From: Helianthus annuus | Taxonomy: Eukaryota; Streptophyta; Magnoliopsida; Asterales; Asteraceae | Assembly (NCBI RefSeq): GCF_002127325.2 | Contig: NC_035434.2 | Span: 79,650,664 to 79,714,663, forward strand | Length of the DNA stretch: 64,000 nucleotides | Direction of reading: 5' to 3' | Shown here: piece by piece, positions 42,630 through 54,860 of the stretch | How the letters are laid out: each line of letters starts with the position of its first letter | Position numbering within the stretch: the first letter of the stretch is position 1 | Notes under the pieces: model-generated | What the model was told of the DNA's origin: nothing | Databases searched by the model: none | Seen by the model: only the letters and a program-made list of their open reading frames with translations | Program-made: the position numbers and the translations under genes

Positions 42630-43881
42630 AGTTTATACGAGATAGGACATTTACAAAAGTTATACAATCATATGTTTTTAACTAATAAACTTGACAAACA
42701 TACTAAAAAGTTGCAACCACACAAAATCGACTCATTTACTACATAAAAAATTCAGAAGCGTGTCGTAGGCATGAAATACTAGTGTGTTAGTTCCGAGCGT
42801 CGCAAACACCTAAAGCTGAGCCTTACCTATAATCATAACAACAAGAAGTAGCATTAGCAAGGTTTAAACATAATCACTTAACTTCCAACGCACATGATGA
42901 ATTATTGTTTAACATGTTTACTTGCACTTTACTTAACTATTTTTTCTTGGTTATAGATTTCCCTTTCTAATTTATATAACCAATCGGTTATATCATTCTT
43001 TCGCATATGACTCGTTTCAAATTTAGTCATTTACTTAACCATTCTATGGTATATAGTTCCTTCTTCTCTAACCCATTCACAACAGGTTTCTAAACATAAC
43101 CATTCTTATCTCATATCGTTCTAAATATTTGATCCATTCGTTCTAAATATTTGATCCATTCATAATGACCAATTGCAACATCGTTCTTAAAGTCCACATA
43201 CTAATTGTTTAACCTGTTTACAATGGGTCAACAACACAAACTCATTTCTAACATGTTCTTCTAACAAATTGATCCATTCGTATCGAGTCGACAAAAAAAT
43301 CATTAAACTTGAATTGTTAGAATTTTTTATCAAAAGAAAAATATATTATAAATTGAGCTAGATGAATAAAAACGAGCCCTATGTAAGTTTTTTTTCTCGT
43401 TGTGGATTTTGACTTTGATTGAGATTGCCTTTAGTTTAAGTTAAGAAAAAATGAAAAATTACTAACGCCTACGTTGTCGCTCTCGAGGGTTGACTCTGGT
43501 TAAGATAACCTCTGGGTTAGGTAATGCAAAGTCTAGTGCTCAAAAAAAAAGAGAGAGAAAATTTGATGTTAAATTCTTTTAGTTTTGTTATAAAATGGTT
43601 AGGAAATAGTCCAGTAACTGTTCCTTTTGTTTCATGAGCTTGAGACGGGATTAGGTGAAAGTGCGATTTCTAGTGTGAGAACCTAGGTAAATTGACCAAA
43701 CTTGAACTTAATTAGCATGATAAGGGCGGTTTACGTGGACATATATACTTGCAATCGCTGTTAACACTAGTTTTAATTTTAATAAGTAATCTAGATTTTT
43801 AAACCCGAGTATATTTCTGATTCTGATTCCGTTTACATATGTATTTTTCAGGGACGAACAAAGGTTAAGTGTGAGGATATT
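42630..43881 (+). other. 3' internal end of an Athila/Tat-like element plus older flank
   Basis: 42630-43313 has no recognised gene; it includes a 22-bp tandem duplication (TTCTAAATATTTGATCCATT, near 43117-43162). 43314-43583 is a near copy of 58080-58345. 43866-43881 (AAGTGTGAGGATATT) looks like a polypurine tract directly in front of the LTR that starts TGATGTG. No protein is recognisable. Confidence 0.5.
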
Positions 43882-44158
43882 TGATGTGTGGTAAAATACA
43901 CTTATTTGTCCCATGTAAATTGTATAGTTTTGGTTTAGTTTTTATTTAATATATTTTAGTTTTTAGTGTTATATTATATTATCTTGTGTGTTGCCAGGAC
44001 CTGGTGCAAATGGAGCAAAAACGAGTAAAAAGAAAATAACCAGCTAGTTGAGTAGAGTAGACTGTCAATGACTGACGTAAAATTGCTGCTATTTTCTGTG
44101 AGTGGACTGAGGCCACTATCTCTATTTTATAAGTTAGAGGGCTACCATAATATAATAA

Positions 44159-45304
44159 CTAGGGTATAACCCCGTGTATTACACGGGTTGAATAAATGAA
44201 TTTTATATAACAAATAATAAAACATTATCTTTTTAAAAGGCTCCTTTATTGCACGGGTTGAAGAAATGTAATTTTATATATTAAATAATAAAATAAGTTA
44301 TATCTATAAGAACCATATGTATTGTACGGGTTGAATAAATGTAATATTATATACCAAATAATAAAAAAAAATATATCTTTAAAACCATTGTATTACACGG
44401 GTTGAATAAATGTAACATTGTTTACCAAATAATGAAAAAGTTATATTTTTAAAAACCCCCGTGTATTACATGGGTTCATGGGTTGAATAAATATGATTTT
44501 ATATACCAAATAATAAAAAATATATATTTAAAAAAAACTAACGGATTTTTTTGTATTTAAAGTAGGATAGATTGAATATTAATCTGAACTAACGGATTTT
44601 TTTATATTTAAAGGAGGATAAGATTGAATATTAATCTTTATTTATTTAGTTAATAGAAGATTGAAAAATCATATGATTGAATAGGTGGGAGGTTGTATTA
44701 TGATAAATCGGTTAACCGTACTGAATGATAAAGATAATAGTGATTGTTGAACAAATTAATTAATCGAATTTAACAGAAACATTTGTGATGCTAGGCGGAT
44801 TTTTTTTAATTATTTGAAAGTTAATATCAACTTTGGAATTCGTATGAATTCTTATTAGATTTGATTAAATATCATTGATAATAAAAATTTGTATTAGATT
44901 AGATTTTAGATTTGATTAAATATTATTAATAATAAGAATTTGTATTAATTTAGATTAAATATTATTATTTTTAGTATTATTAATAATTTTAATCAAATAA
45001 ATGAGAGAATGACAAGTGTCCCAAAACAGGTTTCTTTTATTATATAGATTAAATATTATTATTTTTAGTATTATTAATAATTTTAATCATGAAATGAGAG
45101 AATAACAAGTGTCACAAAACAGGTTTCTTTTGTATTATTAATAATTTTAATCAATTAAATGAGAGAATGAAAAGTGTCCAAAACAGGTTTCTTTTATTAT
45201 ATAGATTAAATATTATTATTTTTAGTATTATTAATAATTTTAATCAATTAAATGAGAGAATAACAGGTGTCCCAAAACATGTTTCTTTTATTATATAGTA
45301 TAGA
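44159..45304 (-). mobile_element. Non-autonomous Helitron B
   Basis: Minus-strand 3' end CTAG (44159-44162), preceded by the hairpin CCCGTGTAATACACGGG. 5' end TCTATACTATATAATAAAAG (to 45304). Inserted between A and T. Near the 3' end the hairpin-bearing ~75-bp unit is repeated about five times (44172-44530). Near the 5' end a ~100-bp unit including AAAACAGGTTTCTTTTATTA is repeated three to four times (44960-45304). No coding capacity. Confidence 0.85.
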
Positions 45305-45310
45305 TAGATA

Positions 45311-48300
45311 TCTATACTATATTATAATACATGAGGGAAGGATTCCCAAAAGTTAAGAACTTCTTCCCCCATTATTTATAAATAAACCCCTAGAATGAGG
45401 GTAAAGTGGTCTTTTAAACCATAATTATTTTTTAGTCCCTCAATCTATTACATTTAAATCCTTGACATTTAACATAATTATGGGTAATTAGTTACACTTC
45501 CCCCCCCCCCTCTTTAATTCTTTAATGTATTCCTGCGATATCTTACAACCCGTAATGTTTTAAAAAAATCCGAAGGTACCATGACGATCGGCACATTTTT
45601 TTAAACGTTTCGATAGTTGTCTTTTTTAGTTTCGCCGTGCGTTCATAAAGTACAAATAGCCGATGCGTAAATGTACAATTGATTAAAGCCAACATTTGTT
45701 TTCTACCCAAGCCAACTTTGACCATTACCTAGCTACCGTACATTAACATTTGTTTTTTACCCAAGTTTTTTTATTTTGAACGGCATTAATAAACTAAAAT
45801 ATTCCCTAATTTTACTTGTACAGAGTCAGTTTGTTGTGGCATGTTTAATATAGTAAGTATAAATAAAACTCACAACAAACTTCCTATTAAACATGCCACA
45901 ACAAACTAAACAGGATATGTGCATCTTATTTTAAAAACTTAAAACTCACAACAAACTTCCTAAATAAATGGATGACCAATCTAAAACTAAACCCTAATGG
46001 ACTACTATAAATACATAGCAAACACTCACAATTCTACATTTCTATTGCTAAACAGATTTAAAATATGGAGCAAGTTCTGAATTCACTTGATGCGAAAAAC
46101 AAGCATGCGATATTGAAAAATCTAAGGTCGGTTCTATGATAAGTTTTGTTATATCGCAATAATGAATAACTGTTTTCTTTTATTTACTTTTATGTGAATA
46201 CTAACTTATTTGATTTTTCAGATTCAACACACCAATTTAAACATCCCAGTTGTCGAACAAGCTTTTGTTAGTTTTTAAGTAATATTTTCGCTTATAATCT
46301 TTCATATTAACAAGTTCATTATATTATTATTTGGTGTTTTATTGTAGGATGATGGTGATAATAGTGTTGAAATTATTTCTTATGGTGCAATGTTAATTTA
46401 GTGAAGAGGTAATTTTAAAATTTATTTAATCTTTTTTAAATTTTTTTATTCTATATTTGTTCTTTTTTTAAATTTATTTAATCATTTTTTAACTTTTTTA
46501 TTAAATTTTTGTTTTTTAAGGATCGGAAGTATGAGAATCAAAAGAAAAGATCTAAGAGACTCTGTGAATGGAAATGGGTTGAGGTTATAAATTTAGATGA
46601 TTCTGAGGACGATGAGAAAGAAGATGAATTAGATGATACTGCTGATTCGAGCACAAACAAGAAAAACGGATCAAAAAAGTAGATATTTTAGAAGAAATAT
46701 ATCAAGTGTTTTTATGTTTTTTTCATTTTCAGTTGTTTTTGTTTGATATAGACTATCCCATGAATAATAAAGTTTATTTTATATTTGAAGTTTATGTTTT
46801 GTGTTATTTTATTGCACTTATAATTTACATCTCGATTGAACTAATATACTTTAGTACTTAATCATGTTCGTATTATATAATTTACATATTCGTACTTGAT
46901 CATTTCCAAAGAGATAAATTCGATTACCAGGAATGGCCAAAACATGAAAACTACCTCTTGGTTTTGAGTAAATTCAAGATTGTATTTACAAAGCACACTA
47001 AACTTATTCAATTTAACAGTCATGTTTCACGAGAATTTCGTATATATCCATTAGTGCCTTCTATAAAAAAAACTGTTGGACGACACGAGATATGAAAAAA
47101 TAATTATATAATATTATAGATTTTTCGAATAATTTGTATTTCTTAAATAAAAAGATAAAGTTAATAAAGATATAAACTTTCACATCCTATTTTTTTATAA
47201 AAACTGTTTTATAAAAATATGATTTTTTAAATATTTATAAAAATGAAATTTAACATTAGTTAAAGGTGTTTAAAACGTACCTACAAGTCACCTACTATTT
47301 TTTACTTTTTACTTTTTCAAAAACGAAAATTTTAAAATTAAAGTTTATTGGATGACTATGATGTGGATATTTAAAAAAGTTATGGACTTTAAACAATAAA
47401 ATTATAAACTTTATCATTTCACCAACAAAATAAACTTACTTTATAACGATAGCAACTTATTTTTTATTTTTTGTCATTTGTTTAGTATTTTTTATTAACA
47501 AATGAATCTTTACATGTTTAAAACAGTTTTCCTATACTTTATTTGTTATTAATTTTTATAACAAAACAAAACTTTGATATTTAGTAGATAGAAGATAAAC
47601 TATGTTCCAAAATATTAGGAATTATTTAGTACTAATTTACGGATTAGTAGATAGATAGTTAACTATATCCCAAAATTTTAGGAATTATTTAATACTAATT
47701 TACGATATTTAGTAGATAAATAGTAAACTATGTCCCAAAATTTTAGGAATTATAAGTCAACTAATAAAAAAATTAATTATTGCAGTTATTCTTGGATATT
47801 ATTCTAATAATTTGCATTTTGTAATTAAAAAGTAATAAAGTAATAAACTTTAAAGCTAAACTAAAAAACTGAACTTACTATGATATAAAGTTAATAAAAA
47901 AATAACTATTTTATAAACATTTTTATAACAAGTAATATAAATAAAATACTCTAGAAATTTACAGTCTTTAATAGATAAATTCTAAACTAGGTTCCAAATT
48001 TTTAGGAATTATAAGTTCAACTATATTGTTATAGATAATATTAGTCAGTTCTAAAATAATTATTTACCAACTTGACTAGATACATAGTAGTAGACTGTGT
48101 TGCATATTTTTGGGGATTATTAGTTAAAAGTAGACTCATATAGATAAGATTAGTTAGTAACTAAAAATTTGAACTTGGTATGATATAAAGTTAATAAAGA
48201 TATAAACTCTTATCATCCTATTTTTTATAAAAATAGTTTATGAAATCTTATAAAAATATAAATTTTTTATATTTGTAAAAACCCAAAATTTAACAATTTA

Positions 48301-48724
48301 AGTTAAAGCTCTAAAACGTACTTACGAGTCAAATACTATTTTTTATTTTTATAAAAACGAAAATTTTAAACTTAAAGTTTATTGGATGATACTATGTGGA
48401 TATTTATAAAAAGTTATGAACTTTAAAGAATAAAATTATACTTTATAATTTAACCAATAAAATAAACAAACTTTACAATTATAACAACTTATCTTTTATT
48501 TTTTGTCTTTTGATTATTAATTTTTATACAAAAAAAAACAATATTTTTTGTCTTTTGGTTATTATTTTTTATAAAAGAACAAAACTTTTACATATGTGTA
48601 AACTTATGACATATATCCACCACAATAATGTTATCATAAATATTATACGAATAAGAAAACTACTAGAAACGAGTTTTGCAATGCAAAGTATCGCCCCCGC
48701 CGCATCGTGCGGACACCCTACTAG
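45311..48724 (+). mobile_element. Non-autonomous Helitron C with gene-like cargo
   Basis: 5' end TCTATACTATATTATAA at 45311. 3' hairpin CCGCATCGTGCGG (48700-48712), eight bases, then CTAG (48721-48724), between A and T. It carries a transcript-like unit (46003-46770) and an AT-rich remainder with internal repeats: three ~62-bp units around CCAAAATTTTAGGAATTAT (47577-47755) and a ~340-bp direct duplication (about 47095-47440 and 48175-48510). No Rep/helicase. Confidence 0.85.
46065..46682 (+). pseudogene. Decayed multi-exon gene fragment carried by Helitron C
   Basis: It has the anatomy of a gene: TATA-like CTATAAATA near 46004, ATG at 46065 (MEQVLNSLDAKNKHAILKNL), a likely donor at 46127 (AAG/GTCGGT), acceptors at 46221 (TTTTTCAG) and before 46349 and 46521, and a last exon 46521-46682 encoding about 53 residues (RKYENQKKRSKRLCEWKW, then VINLDDSEDDEKEDELDDTA) ending in TAG, with AATAAAG near 46768. 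Joining exon 1 to exon 2 gives an early stop, so it is not intact. The basic-then-acidic C-terminus gives no family. Probably a captured host-gene fragment. Confidence 0.5.
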
Positions 48725-49069
48725 TAATTATATAATTGGGTTACACAACGAGAAATAAACGGATGATACGGAATGATGAATTAAATGGCCCTACTACATA
48801 TCGAAATAAAGAAGGCATGGATGAGATTTTTAGAGATTATTCAACATGCAGTTTGATCATTATGCCATTATAGAAATCTTGCAGCCCACATGTGCACTGC
48901 CAAAGTTCATAGGCGGTAGGCCTAGCAGAAATTTCGTGAATTTCGTTTATTGGGCCTAATGAGCCATATATACATGCGACCTAACTTAACTTGGAGAAAA
49001 AGAAATCCACTTTGAACGCATGGGAATTATTTTGGGCTAGGAGGTTAAGGGTTTTTGCCATATATTATA

Positions 49070-49993
49070 CTAGGTTAGAACCCCGTGTATTACACGGGTT
49101 GAATAAATGTAATTTTATATATTAAATAATAAAAAAATTATATCTTTATGAACCCCGTATATTGTACGGGTTAAATAAAATATCAAATAATAAAAAATAG
49201 TTACATCTTTAAAAACCATGTGTATTACACGGATTAAATAAATGTAATTTTGTATACTAAATACTAAAAACGTCGTATCTTTAGAAAACCAGTGTATAAT
49301 CGGGTTGAATAAATCTACCAAATAATAAAAAAATATTACATCCTTAAAAACCCCGTATGTTACACGTATTGAATAGATCTAAAACAGAGTTATATCTTTA
49401 AAAACCATGTGTATTACACATATTATATAAATGTAATTTTGTATATTAAATACTAAAAACGTCGTATCTTTAAAAAACTCGTGTATAGCCGGGTAGAAAA
49501 AGCTACCAAATAATAAAAAAAAAAAATTGTATCCTTAAAAACCTCGTGCATTACACGTGTTGAATAAATCTAATTTTTACATAGCAAGTGATAAAAAGTT
49601 ATATCTTTAAAAACTTCGTATATTACACGTGTTATATAAATGTAACTTTGTATAGTAAATAATAAAAAAAGTTAGCGTTTTACATGAGTTGAATAAATAT
49701 AATTTTGTATAACAATTAATAAAAAGTTATATTTTTAATAAATTATGATAACATTTAATATTAATTTATTATTTATATATTTAATATAAGATAAGTAGGA
49801 AAGAGAGGTACTTGTTTTAAAAATATATTAAATTAACAATTTAGATTTGAGGATAATATTTTATTAAAATATGATAAGATTTAATATTAATTTTATTATT
49901 TATTTATTTAGTTAATATAAGATAAATATAGATTTGAGAATGCCTTCTATGAATGACACGTGTCCAAAATTTGGTTTCTTTTATTATAGTAGA
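49070..49993 (-). mobile_element. Non-autonomous Helitron E
   Basis: CTAG at 49070-49073 with adjacent hairpin CCCGTGTAATACACGGG (minus strand); 5' end at 49993 (TCTACTATAATAAAAGAAAC); between A and T. About ten degraded copies of the ~70-bp hairpin unit fill 49079-49740. Same family as Helitrons A and B. Confidence 0.83.
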
Positions 49994-50395
49994 TAGACTA
50001 GGTTATCACCCGCGAATACTCGCGGGTCGAAAAATTTAATTTGCATTAATCCAATTATGTCGTTAAATAAAATAAAAACCCATGTTTTCAAACGTTCTTG
50101 ATGAAAACGTTTGAGAGAGAGAACGAACGAATTCTTGAGTTCTTGATGTTATTATGATTGTGTGTCCTTTATCTCTCTAGTTATCTCTCCTTATATACAT
50201 CCAAGTAGAAACCCTTGATTAGATAATAATGGTAATTACATCCATCAAATAATTACTAACCTAATAAGGAATAACTACATTTTGATCAAATATACATTAT
50301 AAATGATAATAATATTCTTCTAATTAAAATCATTTATGCATTATAAGATGTTGGCCAATCGTTTTTAATTGTACCCATTTAGCCGTTTATATTAG

Positions 50396-50600
50396 GTGCG
50401 GTACCGCCACCAGTTCCATGCAACACCAACACCACCAGCAGCAACTGCAACACCAACACCACCAGATGGAACTAAAACCAGCCTCTCCCTGCCGGCAGGA
50501 ATTAGTTCTGTGATATCTTTACCCTTGACTTCCTTCGGTAACAATTCAATTCTACCTTTATCTATATCAGCTCCAACTACAGTTTACAACTTAAAGATTA
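50396..50600 (-). pseudogene. Possible captured coding fragment in Helitron D
   Basis: On the minus strand, 50485-50600 can be read as a continuous stretch (VVGADIDKGRIELLPKEVKG then KDITELIPAG), followed by Gly/Val/Ala-rich low complexity from the CAACACCACC run. It looks like protein-coding composition, but I cannot name the family and no ends are visible. Confidence 0.3.
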
Positions 50601-51727
50601 CATCAAATTTTGCACAAACCACATACATGAATTAATTGAAGTAAAAATTGTCAACCATAGCTCAAACAGATAGCACAACACATGTTTAGAAATAAAAATT
50701 TAAAAATCTAAGCCAAACAAAAAAGCTTCACTCATTACATCAACAAAAAGTCATTCATCCTTTAAATGTAATGTGACCACTTTCTGTACTTGTAGAATGT
50801 TAAAGCATGTTATCGAACAAAATTTACTAATTAATCATTGAACATGAAACTAATGATGAGATTCACTAATACTATATGAGACCTGGTTGAAAAAATGTGA
50901 CATTGTGAATCCCATTCAACTTGGCATTCCTATGTGCATGATGCATCGAAGTTGGCTTCGAAAACTACTTGACATCCATAACATGTTTTACCCTAACACA
51001 AACGAAAGAAACATATTCAGTGGTAAGCGGTTAAAATTGCCACATTTAACTAAAAAATTTATACAAACTTACTTTAAATATCTAATGAGCTTTTTAAGGA
51101 GACATCAAATCAACCATGGATCGGAAAAGGACAAAATAAAATCAAAATGAACGATGTGTCACAAAGTAAAATATATATCATTAGCTATGTTTACAAAATG
51201 CGGCACCTGTTGACCGATTTTTATGGAGTTTGGAATTTTGGTTTCTTTGGTTGGTCTTGCTATTGATCTATGAACAAAATACAGAAGATAAGTATAGCAG
51301 CAAGTTGAAGTAAAACCATTGTATTGTCATAAAAAGGCAAAATATCATAATGGGAATTGAGTAATGAACTATTAAATAATGTTGTCTACTATGAAGAGGA
51401 ATTGTTGAATTTAGGATATACTATAGAGTTAGTAGTCATAGGCATAGTTAAAGCCAACTTTAGAGTATTAGATTTAAATAGGCTAAACAAAAAAAAAGTC
51501 GTCTTTATTTTACTTTATGATAGATTTACGGCTTTCTATACTTTGCAACTTATTTACTTTAAGTGTATCTTCACCCTCTTCCCATTAAAACTCTATTATT
51601 GACACTGAAAGTAGAAAAACGCTGCTTTTTCTAACAACAAATAATTCATAAAAACTACAATTTGAGGCAGAGAATTTACTATATTGATAACTTAATAGAA
51701 TGGACCCAAGTGTCTGTGTAACATTAA

Positions 51728-52114
51728 TCATTGTATGCATAAAGAGTGTAAGGCAACCACATTACCTAAATATAAACCGTCCTCCATAACCGCCATAGCT
51801 TCTTTGCTAACGGCTTCTAGTAGCAATTTTCCAAAACATGCAACTTTCCAAAAGTTATATTTCCCTATCATCATTCTTGGTGTCCTTTTTAGCGCATTGC
51901 TTGAGTGTGTGTTTTGGAGAAGTTCGTTAAGCAAAAATCTTTGTTCTCCACTTTTTTCGTAGAAAATCGATAACGAACTTTCATTTAAATGAGGGCACAC
52001 CTTTCCCGTGAAACATGGACATATTCGAAAATTCAATAAAACACTTACTTGAGTAGGCATTGGACATGCAAATATAGGGCGCAACTGAAATAAGACCACC
52101 AATTTCAGTCTCAA
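51728..52114 (-). pseudogene. Unrecognised open frame in Helitron D
   Basis: 128 codons open on the minus strand (FLLNELLQNTHSSNALKRTP, then KEAMAVMEDGLYLGN). The first ATG-like start is uncertain. It could be an exon of a captured gene extended by chance at the ends. No family recognised, no complete domain. Confidence 0.3.
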
Positions 52115-53879
52115 GCCCTACAAAATCAACAACAAATTAAATTATATAAAAAATAAAATCACAAACAAAAAAGACTCTTTAGCTTACAAAACAGGTGTCT
52201 TAAGCTATGTAATTGGTTCAGGGTCTTGGACACTTAACAAACAAACAAAGATAAAAAAAAAAAAACTAACAACATATAACATAGAGTTGCCACTGAAACC
52301 ACCTAAAGATATGCAAGACAAACCTAGAAATTAATACATGAACACAAACTACTTTTAACAATTTTCCCATTTGAACCAAGTCTAACCTTGTTTACCCGAA
52401 GAACCTTACCTGAACAAACTCGTTACCGGAAAACTGATTAAAACAATAGTTAATAGTTAATAGGGTCAGCTTTTGGTTAGACTTTCAAACATCTAAAAAC
52501 GCGAATAACACAAAATGATTAACCTGATAAACATCCCTAACTCCAATATGTTCAACATTCGGCAAAACAGCAATAACAAAAGAATATATTCCTAATTGTA
52601 AAAACAACTACACACACCTTCTTTTTCAAGAATGCGAGCGACGCACATGCCTCACATTAATCCCAACGTTTGGCGCAGTCGGAGCTTTAACTGAATGCTC
52701 AGACATCAACCACGACACGACATAAATTTTGGCGAAGATGACACTCGATTTTACTCTGAGTTGCTAGTTTCAACACTTCCCTCTGTCATCAGTCGAAAAC
52801 ACCTCACGCGTTGTCGCCATTTCCTCACGCAAATCCTACAATAATTTAAAAAAATAACAATAATATCAACATCAAGAAGTTTAAAAATAAATGTGGTCAA
52901 ACAAAATTACCCAAAAAAATAACTCCCAATTGCTGAACTCAAAATTGCAGGTTTTTTAGATTAAGATGGATACGAAATCCATCCATTTTGAACCTTTTGG
53001 CTTTTATAAATGAAAGCATGGACAAAGAATGAACCTCAAAAGATATTATACACCACTATGTGATGATTCCAATTAAACCACACCCACAAAAGCAACCAAT
53101 TTTAACATCAGATATCCTGTTTTTGTATCAAAAGTTACCATATCCAAACCGTTTGACCCGTTAATATCATCCACTACGTTTGGTTCTCAACTTCATTCAG
53201 AACTACATGTGACTACATATATCAAAAAGTAAGTATAAGAAGGAATAAACAAACTTGTGAATGACCAAAAGCAGCTGGATATAAAACAACCAAATTAGAT
53301 TAGAGACATATATTTTTGGGATGATGAGAAGACGTTTACTTAGCCCACATGCTTTTTAATTCATAGCCTTTTTGTCTTTTTTCACTTCTCATCTCTTTTC
53401 CCTTTTTTCACTTTAGCCTACACATGAACATAGTTGCAAAAATATTACCTACAAAGCTGAATATTGCAACTACAAAATAGATACAAACAATGTAGGAATT
53501 TAACCAGAAAAAACGCAACTATTTAACCCATAAAACTGCAGTTTTCCGACCCATAGAAGTGCAGAAGTTTAACCCCAAAAAGTGAAGTTTTTTTACCCAT
53601 GATTCACAAACAGGACCATATGAAACTAAAATCAACTTAGATTGTTGTAACTTGAGATTAGATTACATGTGCTCTGTACTTCTCAGGATAGTTTTTAATC
53701 ATCAGCTTTTTATATAAATTATATATGTTAAAAAGCGTTACTTTAACCTACACAAACACACAACAATTTCCGATGCATATTTTATATTTGTTATACCCAC
53801 ATGCCTCAAAGTTCCAACAAAAATCAATGAAGTTAACACTTCAAACACTTAATGAAGATATATGATTTGTATTTTCTTG

Positions 53880-54860
53880 TTTTTGAGGAAAAAACTACCT
53901 TGGAGAAGTGATTATGGATGGAACCTTTTCAGAAAATATTCATCATCATCACCCACTTCGGTTAACCTTAACCTGAAAAAAAGGTAAGATCCCTCAAAAA
54001 GAAACTAAAATCAAATAACATTTACAAAAATGTATCCAAACCTCAAAAGAAGTCCCGGGCTACTGATCGTGTCCGTGAGTCCATGGAGAATGAACAAAAT
54101 CCATCACTATCATCTTCTCCACTGAACAAAACCCCAAAGTTTACGCTCTGCAAACCACATATATCATTTTCGTTACCGTTTATTAAATAAAAATGACTGA
54201 AACCTCTTATCTAGTCTTAATTCATCACATAATAATAAAAATAAAAATGAACAATGATCACAGAGTGCATCAAATAAGACAGAAAGTAGCCTAAAACTCA
54301 CCTGACGTTATCATCGTTCAACACCATCATAGCCGACGAAACCCAAATGTGTTCGACCCATACTTGACACTGTTGCAGAGCTCCAAACTGAAGAAGATAC
54401 CGGATCAGAAATATTCAAGACATAGATAGAAAATAGTAATAAGAACACAGACAGAAGGTGAATGATTACCTGTTCCAGGCTTTTCATTCCGAATAACATA
54501 CGAATCTCAGTCCAAAATTACCCATTGCTTTTGTTTTGGAATTTCAAGTGTTCGAGTAACAAATCTGAACAAAATGCAATCTGAACTGATTTGTAAAAGA
54601 AAACGTAATCTGAACAAAAATAAACCCCAAATTTAAAGAATCAACATAACTCACCTTGGAGTGGAAGAATTGAAAACCCTAAGAATTTCTTCTTGATGAT
54701 AAGCAATACACGTTGCGGAATAAGAGTAAAAAACAAAGAGGGAAAGAGCAATAACATACCTGTGATCAATCACAAATAATCAGTGAAGAACGGGAAGAAG
54801 TTGTTTCGCAAATTGGATTTAGGGTTTCAGAAAAGTGTGGCTGGGAAGCTTTAGTTTCTA
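53880..54860 (-). pseudogene. 5' part of a captured multi-exon gene in Helitron D
   Basis: Read on the minus strand there is a segment like a plant 5' untranslated region (54790-54850, containing CTGAAACCCTAAATCC). It is followed by donors at about 54753 (CACAG/GTATG), 54655 (CCAAG/GTGAGT), 54468 (AACAG/GTAATC), 54300 (GTCAG/GTGAGT) and 53898 (CCAAG/GTAGT), with acceptor-like TTTGCAG near 54150. Candidate exons encode pieces such as IRMLFGMKSLEQ and ALQQCQVWVEHIWVSSAMM. The protein is not recognised. Exon-intron anatomy argues for capture at the DNA level, as is usual for Helitrons. Confidence 0.4.

Noticed and set aside
45499..45509. Poly-C runs (also 22931-22944, 39969-39978, 58917-58928) as functional elements
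   Set aside because: Simple homopolymers whose length differs between LTR copies; likely slippage or assembly noise.
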